A stretch of 64,000 nucleotides of DNA from Chitinophaga parva (lineage in GTDB: Bacteria; Bacteroidota; Bacteroidia; Chitinophagales; Chitinophagaceae): contig NZ_QCYK01000002.1 in the NCBI RefSeq assembly GCF_003071345.1, forward strand, positions 1,550,001 through 1,614,000, in the 5' to 3' direction. The notes beneath the pieces are model-generated. The model worked only from the letters and a program-made list of their open reading frames with translations, searched no databases and was not told the origin of the DNA. Shown here piece after piece: positions 1 to 7,536 of the stretch. Both the position numbers and the translations under genes were made by a program. The first letter of the stretch is position 1. Every line of letters begins with the position of its first letter.

Positions 1-786
1 AGCTACGGCTTTAAAGGCGCAGCGCTGAACCAGTTGCTCAATGATATGGGCTTCCTGCCGGACAATGCCAGCCAGCTGGCCGTGCGCCTGAAAGTAGATG
101 TGCAGCAATATAACGGTGTGGCCTCTACGGTGCCCAGTGTGTATTCCAACGCCACGGCCGTGAAAGTAACACCTTATGCACTGACCCTCTGGGTGCCGGG
201 CGCCTACCAGGGCTGGAACCCGGGCGCAGCGCCGGTAATAGGGCAATTGCACAATACCACCGGCCGCTTTGAAGGCTACGTGCATATTACCGGAGCGGAC
301 ATGCATTTCAAATTTACCAGCAAGCCGGATTGGAACCATACCAATTATGGTTACGGCGGGGATGGCATCCTTTCCACCGATGGCCTGGCAGACGGGCTGC
401 AGGTGCCGGCTGCCGGTTATTACGAGCTGTATGCGGATGTAAATTCTTTGACCTGGAAATACCAGCAAACCACCTGGGGCATTATTGGCGATGCCAGCCC
501 CGGTGGATGGGATAATGACACGCCCCTGAGCTATGACCCGGACAAGCAGGTGTGGACGGCTACAGTGGCCATGAAGACGGCCGGCTCTTTCAAATTCCGC
601 GCAAACAAGGCATGGGCGCTGGATTTTGGGATAGATGCCAATGGCAACCTGCAATACGCGGATAACCCGCTGATAGGCGGTACTTCCGGCCTTAACAACC
701 TTACCGTGCCGGAAGATGGTACCTACAAATTTACGCTGGACCTGCACCTACCAGGTAAATATACCTACACGGCCGTAAAACAATAA
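1..786 (+). CDS. SusE/SusF-like outer-membrane starch-binding protein, 3' part
   Basis: The reading frame is open from the first base of the window, so this is the C-terminal part (about 261 residues) of a gene whose start lies outside. The first 50 or so residues fit the end of the SusE N-terminal domain. They are followed by two similar beta-sandwich modules rich in Trp, Gly and Asp (motifs such as GAYQGWNPGAAP and GDASPGGWDNDTP). These resemble the carbohydrate-binding modules of SusE/SusF, surface lipoproteins that hold starch for the SusC/SusD importer. The next gene, 20 bp downstream on the same strand, is a GH13 amylase lipoprotein, which fits a starch-type locus. The family call rests on module pattern and context. 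The ligand is inferred. Confidence 0.75.
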   Translation, partial: SYGFKGAALNQLLNDMGFLPDNASQLAVRLKVDVQQYNGVASTVPSVYSNATAVKVTPYALTLWVPGAYQGWNPGAAPVIGQLHNTTGRFEGYVHITGADMHFKFTSKPDWNHTNYGYGGDGILSTDGLADGLQVPAAGYYELYADVNSLTWKYQQTTWGIIGDASPGGWDNDTPLSYDPDKQVWTATVAMKTAGSFKFRANKAWALDFGIDANGNLQYADNPLIGGTSGLNNLTVPEDGTYKFTLDLHLPGKYTYTAVKQ

Positions 787-806
787 GCGACTAAGAAAAA
801 GCGAAG

Positions 807-2204
807 ATGAGAATGAACTTGTTGAACCTAATGCTGCTGCTGCTCCTGGCATGTTCCAAAGGCGGCCAGGCCCCCGCTGCGCCTGCGCCCCCGGTAACGC
901 CACCCACGCAGCCCGTGGAAACCACGCCCGATCAATACGGCACGCCCTTCAATAAAGTGCCCGATGCCGCCGATGCGGTGATCTACCAGGTGAATATGCG
1001 CGCCTTCAGCGCCGCCGGTGATCTCAGGGGCGTGCAACAACGCCTGGACTCCATCAGGGCCCTGGGCGTAAATGTGGTGTACCTGCTGCCGGTATACCCG
1101 GTAGGGGTACTGAAATCGGTGAACTCACCCTACTGCATTAAGGATTTTAACAGTGTGGCGCCGGAATTTGGCACCCTGGATGATCTGCGTGCCCTGGTGG
1201 AGGACGCCCATCAGCACGGCATGGCCGTGATCCTGGACTGGGTGGCAGACCATACGGCCTGGGACCATCCCTGGATCACCGCACATAAAGACTGGTACCA
1301 GCAGGATGGTGGCGGCAACATCATAGCCCCACCTGGCACGGGTTGGAACGATGTGGCAGCGCTTAATTACAAAAGCACAGACCTGCGCAAGGCCATGATC
1401 AAAGCCATGCAAAGCTGGATCTACACCGCCAATGTAGACGGCTACCGCTGCGATGCCGCTGATTTTGTGCCCCACGATTTCTGGGTGCAGGCCATTGATT
1501 CGCTGCAAAAGATCACCACGCACAAGCTGCTGCTGTATGCGGAAGGTACGCGCAAAGACCAGTTCCAGGCGGGCTTCCAGCTGGAGTATGGCATGGGTTT
1601 TTACTATACACTGAAAGATAAAGTGTTTGGAGCCGGCGCTTCGGTGAAGCTGATAGACAGTGTAAATAACGCAGAGTACAGCGGCGCGTTGCCGTTGTCG
1701 CAGGTAGTGCGCTATACATCCAACCATGATGTGAACAGTTCCGACGGTACACCGCTGGAGCTGTTTGGCGGCAGGCAGGGCTCACTGGCAGTGTTCACCG
1801 TGGCGGCGCTGATGAAGAGTGTGCCCATGCTTTACAATGGGCAGGAGATAGGTTGTACCCAGCGCCTCACGTATTTTAATAACAGCACGCCCATAGACTG
1901 GACGCCGGCGCCGGATATTACGGCGGCGTACAAAGCCATCCTTGCTTTCCGCAGTGGCAGCAATGCCGTGAAAACCGGTGCGCTGGCCAGTTACAGCAGT
2001 GATGATGTGTGCGTGTTCACCAAAACAGCTGGCAGCAAACAGGTGCTGGTGATGGCTAACCTCCGTAATAAAACAGTGACCTATAACCTGCCGGCAGCAA
2101 TCGCGCCTACGGGCTGGCGCAATGCCTTCGATGGCAGTACCGCTACCCTGGCTGCCGCTGTGGCATTACAACCTTATGAGTACCGGGTGCTGCGTAATGA
2201 CTGA
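807..2204 (+). CDS. GH13 alpha-amylase family lipoprotein (SusG-like)
   Basis: A 465-residue glycoside hydrolase for alpha-glucans. The N-terminus is a short hydrophobic stretch ending in a lipobox with Cys at residue 16, so the protein is probably lipid-anchored in the outer membrane or periplasm. The four GH13 regions are visible: DWVADH (about 144-149), GYRCDAAD with the nucleophile Asp at about 216, LLLYAEGT with the acid/base Glu at about 246, and TSNHDV with Asp at about 308. The barrel is compact compared with SusG. It directly follows the SusE-like gene, so it probably degrades starch or maltooligosaccharides bound at the surface. ATG 807 is chosen because it lies just behind the SusE stop; ATG 813 is possible. 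Linkage specificity cannot be read from the sequence. Confidence 0.9.
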   Translation: MRMNLLNLMLLLLLACSKGGQAPAAPAPPVTPPTQPVETTPDQYGTPFNKVPDAADAVIYQVNMRAFSAAGDLRGVQQRLDSIRALGVNVVYLLPVYPVGVLKSVNSPYCIKDFNSVAPEFGTLDDLRALVEDAHQHGMAVILDWVADHTAWDHPWITAHKDWYQQDGGGNIIAPPGTGWNDVAALNYKSTDLRKAMIKAMQSWIYTANVDGYRCDAADFVPHDFWVQAIDSLQKITTHKLLLYAEGTRKDQFQAGFQLEYGMGFYYTLKDKVFGAGASVKLIDSVNNAEYSGALPLSQVVRYTSNHDVNSSDGTPLELFGGRQGSLAVFTVAALMKSVPMLYNGQEIGCTQRLTYFNNSTPIDWTPAPDITAAYKAILAFRSGSNAVKTGALASYSSDDVCVFTKTAGSKQVLVMANLRNKTVTYNLPAAIAPTGWRNAFDGSTATLAAAVALQPYEYRVLRND

Positions 2205-2348
2205 TTACCGGCTTTCATTGCCAGCCTAATTACCCCGGGACTGTATCCCACGCCGGGCGGGCTTGTCTTGCACGTGGTAAAAGTTGGTATGGGCAGGTCC
2301 GCCACCTGGCAGGGATAAGAATGATTTTCACAACTACTACACCAAAAG

Positions 2349-2383
2349 AAAGGGCTACATCATATGTTGATGCAGCCCTTTTT
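2349..2383. terminator. Bidirectional hairpin terminator
   Basis: The arms GGGCTACATCA and TGATGCAGCCC pair over 11 positions with one mismatch around a 5-nt loop. A-rich sequence lies on the left and a T run on the right. It sits between the convergent GH13 and ClC genes and could stop transcription from both. Confidence 0.7.
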
Positions 2384-2459
2384 ATGAATGCCTGCCATGT
2401 CTCTTGCTGGTATAACGCCCTTCCTTGAAGGCGTTGCGGAGCGGTTTAGGAATAAGTCC

Positions 2460-4136
2460 TTAATAAAATACCCTCCGGCCCCGTACGATCAGCTTGCGGG
2501 TGCCCATGGGCGATTGATAACGGTTCTTTTTTTCCTGCTGTGCGGCATAGTAAGCCAGGATAGCGTCGGCAGATAAAGTACCTAGTGTTACCCTATGATC
2601 CGGCTGTTCCAGCACGTACAGTTCTTTTACTTTATGCTGGCCCATTAACGCTGCTGCCTGTGCAATACTGGCGCCTGCGGCAATGGTGATCATATCATCG
2701 CCTGCCGCACGGGGAGGAGCCGGCTGGAAGATATCACGCACGTACGCATTTTCCAGCACATCTGGTGTATAGGCATCGGGTGTGCGCACGCCACGGCGTA
2801 ATATTTTTTCCGTCATGATGCTGCCTTTCATCAGGAAGAAAGACACGAAGTAAGCCGCGATACACGCTGCCAGCAAAGGTTGCAGCCCATGATGCTGACC
2901 GGTGGTCTCCAAGGAAAAGATGATGGCCGTGAGCACCGCGCGGGATGCGCCGGCAAACATGGCGGCCATGCCAATGAGGGCACACGTGGCCACATCAATT
3001 TCTGCGGTGGGGAAGAAGTGGAGTACACCCACCCCCAGCAGTGCACCCAGCGCACCACCAATCGTGAATAAGGGCGCCAGCGTACCACCGGAAGTGCCGC
3101 TGCCCAGGGCTATGACCCAGGAAATGTACTTGAGCAGGCATAGGGATAATAACATAGTGAGGGCCATGTTGCCGGTAAGCAGGTGCTGGATATTATCGTA
3201 CCCTACACCCATGGTAAAGGGGGCAAAGTAACCCACTACCCCTACCGCTACCGCGCCAATAGCGGGCCACCACATCCAGTGGATGGGCAGTTTCTCAAAG
3301 AGGTCTTCCACCGCGTATACAGATTTGGACACCAGGGAAGCGATCACACCGATCAATATACCCAGGGCGGCATACAACAGCAGGCCACTGTTTGTAGCGA
3401 CGGGAATATCCGGCATGGCAAATACGGGCGTAGAACCAAAGAGGGCAATGTGCATGCCCGCACCGGTGATGCACGCCAGGGCTACCGGGATGATGGACCG
3501 GGGGGAAAATTCAAATAATAACAGTTCTATAGCCAGGAGCACGGCGGCCAGGGGACTGCCAAAGATGGCGGACATACCCGCGCAGGCACCGGCTGCCAGC
3601 ATGATCTTACGCTCGCTGGAAGATATATGCATCCATTGTCCGCTGAAGGAGCCCAGCGCGCCGCCGGTGGCAATGATGGGACCTTCTGCGCCGAAGGGAC
3701 CACCAGTGCCTATGGAAATAGCGGCAGACAAGGGTTTAAGGATGGCAATGATGGGAGGGATACGGCTTTCGTCGAGGATGATCTTTTCCATGGCCTCGGG
3801 AATACCATGCCCCCGGATGGCGGGCGAGCCGTAGCGGGCCATGATGCCTACTATCACGCTGCCAATGATGGGAACAAAGACGACGAACCAGCCCCAGTGG
3901 TGGCCGGCAGGCGAGGCTTCTTCAAAAGAAACACGGCCATAAAACGAAAGGTTGGTCACAAAGTTAATGAGGTACACCAGTACACGGGCCACCACGCCGA
4001 TGAGCAGGGCATTGAAAATTGCCTGCAGGCTGAGGTAGAACACCCGCTTATTGATCATAGCGCCAGGTATAGGGGGCACAGTAACCTCCCGCTGTTTCAG
4101 CGAGGGAGCAATCGGTATCCGGTCTGCGTCGTTCAT
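2460..4136 (-). CDS. ClC-family chloride channel/transporter with C-terminal CBS-like region
   Basis: A 558-residue polytopic membrane protein with the ClC signatures in order: GHGIPEA, GPFGAEGP with the gating glutamate, and GSGTSGGTLAP. After the last membrane helix, about 90 residues resemble a CBS domain (YVRDIFQ to AILAYY), which in this family often senses nucleotides or ionic state. Two sites differ from E. coli ClC-ec1: GSGIP is GHGIP, and the position of the internal proton glutamate (Glu203) appears to be Leu in AIELLL. This could mean uncoupled transport or a channel, but it rests on alignment by eye. The gene is divergent from a Crp/Fnr regulator across 121 bp. The start codon ATG at 4136 is clear. 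Confidence 0.9.
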   Translation of the reverse strand: MNDADRIPIAPSLKQREVTVPPIPGAMINKRVFYLSLQAIFNALLIGVVARVLVYLINFVTNLSFYGRVSFEEASPAGHHWGWFVVFVPIIGSVIVGIMARYGSPAIRGHGIPEAMEKIILDESRIPPIIAILKPLSAAISIGTGGPFGAEGPIIATGGALGSFSGQWMHISSSERKIMLAAGACAGMSAIFGSPLAAVLLAIELLLFEFSPRSIIPVALACITGAGMHIALFGSTPVFAMPDIPVATNSGLLLYAALGILIGVIASLVSKSVYAVEDLFEKLPIHWMWWPAIGAVAVGVVGYFAPFTMGVGYDNIQHLLTGNMALTMLLSLCLLKYISWVIALGSGTSGGTLAPLFTIGGALGALLGVGVLHFFPTAEIDVATCALIGMAAMFAGASRAVLTAIIFSLETTGQHHGLQPLLAACIAAYFVSFFLMKGSIMTEKILRRGVRTPDAYTPDVLENAYVRDIFQPAPPRAAGDDMITIAAGASIAQAAALMGQHKVKELYVLEQPDHRVTLGTLSADAILAYYAAQQEKKNRYQSPMGTRKLIVRGRRVFY

Positions 4137-4257
4137 TTTCTAAATATTGCGTAGGTAATGTTTATGATCACAAAACTACGGTAAAATAGATTAAAACATT
4201 GCTTAAATAATATTTTATAAGCAAGGCCAGGCCGATGGAAAAGTCGTAATATTGCGC

Positions 4258-4947
4258 ATGCAAGGAACCGATTGCAATATTGAAAGCTGTTTTTTATGCC
4301 AGTCCTGCATACCGGCCTGGCGGGCGGCCATTGCGGCTAGTAAGCAAACGCTGGCATTCCGTAAAGGGGAAGTGATCTTCCGCGAGGGGGATAAAGTGCA
4401 GGGCATCTTCTTTCTATATGAAGGGGCCGTAAAGGTGCACCAGTCCTGGGAAGAGCAGAAAGAACTCATCCTGCGCTTTGCCACCGCCGGCGATGTGATA
4501 GGCCTGCGCGGCATTGGCGATACCTACCCGGTAACGGCCACCGCGCTGGATGATACCAGGCTTTGTTTTATTGATAACGTCTTTTATGAAGCCTCCCTGC
4601 AAACCAATCCTTCCCTTACGTATAAAATGATGCAGCGCTATGCACTGGAACTGCAACAGGCAGAGCTGCGCATGCGCAACCTGGCGCATATGGAGGTAAA
4701 AGGCCGCATTGCGGCTGCCCTGCTGGACCTGAAACAGGTCTTTGGCCTGGATAAGGAAAAATACATTGCCCTGGCGGTGACCCGCCAGGATATTGCGTCA
4801 TACGCCGGTGCGGCGTATGAAACGGTGTTCAAGTTCTTCGTGGAGCTTACTAACGAAAATATCATTGCCACCAGCGGCAAGCACATTAAGATCCTGAACG
4901 AAACGGCGCTGAAAAATTATGTGAAGCAGCCCGGGAAGGGTGCCTGA
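4258..4947 (+). CDS. Crp/Fnr-family regulator with N-terminal cysteine cluster
   Basis: A 229-residue regulator. An N-terminal stretch with cysteines at 6, 11, 14 and 17 is followed by a cyclic-nucleotide-type beta-roll (FRKGEVIFREGDKVQG, with the conserved glycines), a long dimerisation helix, and a winged helix-turn-helix around TRQDIASYAGAAYETVFKFF. The closely spaced cysteines recall the iron-sulfur ligands of FNR, so a redox, oxygen or NO input is plausible, though the spacing differs from E. coli FNR. Start ATG 4258 is preferred over an in-frame TTG at 4252. It is divergent from the ClC gene and convergent with the DinB gene. Its targets are unknown. Confidence 0.85.
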   Translation: MQGTDCNIESCFLCQSCIPAWRAAIAASKQTLAFRKGEVIFREGDKVQGIFFLYEGAVKVHQSWEEQKELILRFATAGDVIGLRGIGDTYPVTATALDDTRLCFIDNVFYEASLQTNPSLTYKMMQRYALELQQAELRMRNLAHMEVKGRIAAALLDLKQVFGLDKEKYIALAVTRQDIASYAGAAYETVFKFFVELTNENIIATSGKHIKILNETALKNYVKQPGKGA

Positions 4948-4997
4948 TCTCTTGCCTTATAATAGCCTGTCCTTAGTACTGCATCAGGCCTGCAAGT

Positions 4998-5519
4998 TTA
5001 TAGCAACTCATCTTTTAACACCCGCACCGTTACCAGCAGCTGGCCGGTATGGCGCATGGTATGCTCCGCCGCATGGAAGAGCAGCCCCATGACCGTGCTG
5101 GGGAGCGCACGGCGCCCTACGTTCCTGAAATCCTCCAGGGTGGCTGGATCCGTGGTTTGCAGTTGCGCCAGCATCAGGTCTACCTGGCGACTGAAGTTTT
5201 CCGTGAGCACCCTGGCCGTGAGGGCTGCGTCTTCTTTGCCTTCCTGGCCCAGGACCTCCAGCTGGGCAGGAGAGAGCTGCTCTGCCCGCGCATAAGAAGC
5301 CAGCCGGTCCAGCACTCCGCGCAGGTGCTGCAGGTGGAACGCCGGGGAGGCCAACCCCGCGGGGCGCTTCCACAGCAGTTCCGGCGGGAAGTCCGTCATC
5401 AGTTGCTGTACTTCTTCCCGGGCCTGCAGCAGGGCATGGGCCACAGGTTGCAGCAATCCGGGTATGCCGGCCACCGGGCCGCGCATCCAGTATTCGGGGA
5501 GGGGAGGTGTTGTGCTCAT
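4998..5519 (-). CDS. DinB-family (DinB_2-like) four-helix protein
   Basis: A 173-residue protein of the DinB/YfiT superfamily, four-helix bundles that usually bind a divalent metal through three histidines. The expected His positions are present: HLQHL at about 63-67, and HAAEHTMRHTGQLL near the C-terminus, which is the typical last-helix motif. Members act as thiol-dependent S-transferases or have no known reaction, so no substrate is assigned. No signal peptide is seen, so it is cytoplasmic. It is convergent with the Crp/Fnr gene, and its start (ATG 5519) faces the next plus-strand gene across 116 bp. Confidence 0.8.
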   Translation of the reverse strand: MSTTPPLPEYWMRGPVAGIPGLLQPVAHALLQAREEVQQLMTDFPPELLWKRPAGLASPAFHLQHLRGVLDRLASYARAEQLSPAQLEVLGQEGKEDAALTARVLTENFSRQVDLMLAQLQTTDPATLEDFRNVGRRALPSTVMGLLFHAAEHTMRHTGQLLVTVRVLKDELL

Positions 5520-5594
5520 ACCTTTAAAATACTAAAAGCCACCGGCTTCCGCAAGATTCCCCAAAAATGTTAGTTATGTATTATAAATGTATAC

Positions 5595-5602
5595 TATATT
5601 TG
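5595..5602 (+). promoter_or_regulatory. Candidate Bacteroidota -7 promoter element
   Basis: TATATTTG matches the Bacteroidota sigma consensus TAnnTTTG. It ends 33 bp before the ATG of the transglutaminase gene at 5636. No clear -33 TTTG element was found at the usual spacing, so this is tentative. Confidence 0.4.
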
Positions 5603-5635
5603 GAGTGATTTTATCCCAATTATTCCAGCTACCGT

Positions 5636-7516
5636 ATGCGCGTTAAGCCCTTTCTTCTACAACTGGCCTTTGTCCTGGCCAGCGCCACGCATGCCTGGGC
5701 GGCAGACGACCAGACCAACGTTTCCATCAGTGCACAGCAGGAAACCTACACCTTTACCAAAGGCGGTAAGGAGCATCCCGTAACCGTGCAGGAGCTCCTG
5801 CATACCACTTACAAATGCAATGAGTTCCGCACCAGTATACCCATCGTGGCGTTTTATAACGACCAGGTGGCCATGGGCGATGTGCGTGCCTGGGTGGATG
5901 GCAGCCGGGTAAAAGGCCTCCGGCCCAATTTTTCTTTATACGAGGTGGACGATATTTTTTATTCTGATGCCAGGGTATGCACCTTCTCCCTGCCCCTTAC
6001 CAAAGCAGGTACGGAAAGTGAAACGGAGATGGAAATGACGGTACTGGACCCGCGTTATTTCAATACTGTGTATTTCAGTGAGCCTTATGCCGTGGGTAAA
6101 AAGGAAATAAAAATGGTGGTGCCCCGCTGGATGAAGGCCACCATCAAAGAGCTCAATTTTAATGGCTTCCAGATCAGCAAACAGGTGAGCTATGATGCCA
6201 GGGCAGATGCCGATGTATACGTGTACACTGCAACTAACCTGCCGGCCATGGCACGGGAAAAGCGCTGCCCCGGCCCTTCTTACCTGTATCCCCATTTGCT
6301 GGTCATGAGCCAGTCTGCCACCATGGATGGTAATACCCTGCAATACCTGGGCACTGTAGACGGGCTGTATGCCTGGTATCATGGCCTGGTAAAACAGGTC
6401 AGCAATGATGAAGCCGTGATGAAAACCAAAGCCACGGAGATCACGAAAGGTATCACCGGCGATAGTGCCCGCATTGGCGCGGTGTACAACTGGGTACAGG
6501 ACAATATCCGCTACATTGCGTATGAAGATGGCATTGCCGGCTTTAAACCGGAAGCCGCGCAAAATGTATTGCAACATAAATACGGCGACTGTAAAGGCAT
6601 GGCCAATCTCACCTGCCAGCTGCTGAAGGCATTGGGCTACGATGCCCGCCTGTGCTGGATAGGCACGGATCATATTGCTTACGATTATTCATTGCCCACA
6701 TTGGCAGTGGACAATCATATGATCTGCGCGGTGAACCTGAATGGCAAACGCTATTTCCTGGATGCCACGGAGTCCTACATTGGCATGAATAAATACGCGC
6801 AGCGCATACAGGGGCGCCAGGTACTCATAGAGGATGGCGATCATTACATCCTGGACCACGTGCCTACCCGCGATGTACAGCAGAATGTTTCTTATGAAAA
6901 GCGCGCCCTGAAAATAGCCGGCACAGACCTTACCGGCAGGGTGGAACACAGCTGGAAAGGGGAAAGCGAAGAAGACCTGCTGGGCAACATCCACGGCCTG
7001 CGCTCTGAAAAAGTGAACGACGCCCTGGTGCAATACCTGGCGGAGGCTGATAACAAGTACACCATCAGCAACCTGCAAACCTCGGACCTGAAAAACTGGA
7101 ATGCAGACCTGGACATCCACTATGACCTGGTGCATAAAGATGCGGTGACCAGCTTTGGGAAAGATATTTACATAGAGCCGGATTTCCGCAAGGAATATAG
7201 CGGGATGAGTTTTGATACCACCAGGCGTACACAGGATTTCCTCTTCCCCTACAAGGAAAAAACCGTTACGGAAACTTCCCTGGAAATACCCGCCGGCTAT
7301 GTGGCCGCGGCCCTGCCCAATAACCTCAGCATAGAGCGCGCCGGTTATACTTTCCGTATTACCTACCGGAAAGATGCCAACCGGATCATTTACTATAAAG
7401 AGATCCTGATCCGGAATGTAAAGCTGGCGCGGGACCAGTTCCGCCAGTGGAATGAAGATGTACAGGCCTTGCAAAATACCTATCTGCAGCAGATCACCCT
7501 TACCAAACAAGCATAA
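5636..7516 (+). CDS. DUF3857-type protein with active transglutaminase-like core
   Basis: A 626-residue secreted or periplasmic protein: signal peptide at residues 1-22 (ending THAWA), a beta-rich DUF3857-like N-terminal region, and a transglutaminase-like cysteine-protease fold. The catalytic triad is visible: Cys319 in KYGDCKGMANL, His361 in VDNHMICAV and Asp376 in YFLDAT. A C-terminal beta domain follows. Such proteins are common in Bacteroidota and may cleave or cross-link peptides in the periplasm, but no substrate is known. The next gene starts 20 bp downstream and is a larger relative that lacks the triad, so the two are probably co-transcribed and may work together. A candidate promoter lies at 5595. 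Confidence 0.8.
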   Translation: MRVKPFLLQLAFVLASATHAWAADDQTNVSISAQQETYTFTKGGKEHPVTVQELLHTTYKCNEFRTSIPIVAFYNDQVAMGDVRAWVDGSRVKGLRPNFSLYEVDDIFYSDARVCTFSLPLTKAGTESETEMEMTVLDPRYFNTVYFSEPYAVGKKEIKMVVPRWMKATIKELNFNGFQISKQVSYDARADADVYVYTATNLPAMAREKRCPGPSYLYPHLLVMSQSATMDGNTLQYLGTVDGLYAWYHGLVKQVSNDEAVMKTKATEITKGITGDSARIGAVYNWVQDNIRYIAYEDGIAGFKPEAAQNVLQHKYGDCKGMANLTCQLLKALGYDARLCWIGTDHIAYDYSLPTLAVDNHMICAVNLNGKRYFLDATESYIGMNKYAQRIQGRQVLIEDGDHYILDHVPTRDVQQNVSYEKRALKIAGTDLTGRVEHSWKGESEEDLLGNIHGLRSEKVNDALVQYLAEADNKYTISNLQTSDLKNWNADLDIHYDLVHKDAVTSFGKDIYIEPDFRKEYSGMSFDTTRRTQDFLFPYKEKTVTETSLEIPAGYVAAALPNNLSIERAGYTFRITYRKDANRIIYYKEILIRNVKLARDQFRQWNEDVQALQNTYLQQITLTKQA

Positions 7517-7536
7517 GCCCTTTTAAAAAGATACCG

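Noticed and set aside
2388..2576. 62-codon plus-strand frame
   Set aside because: It begins after the terminator at 2349 and runs into the ClC gene on the other strand, with no coding features.
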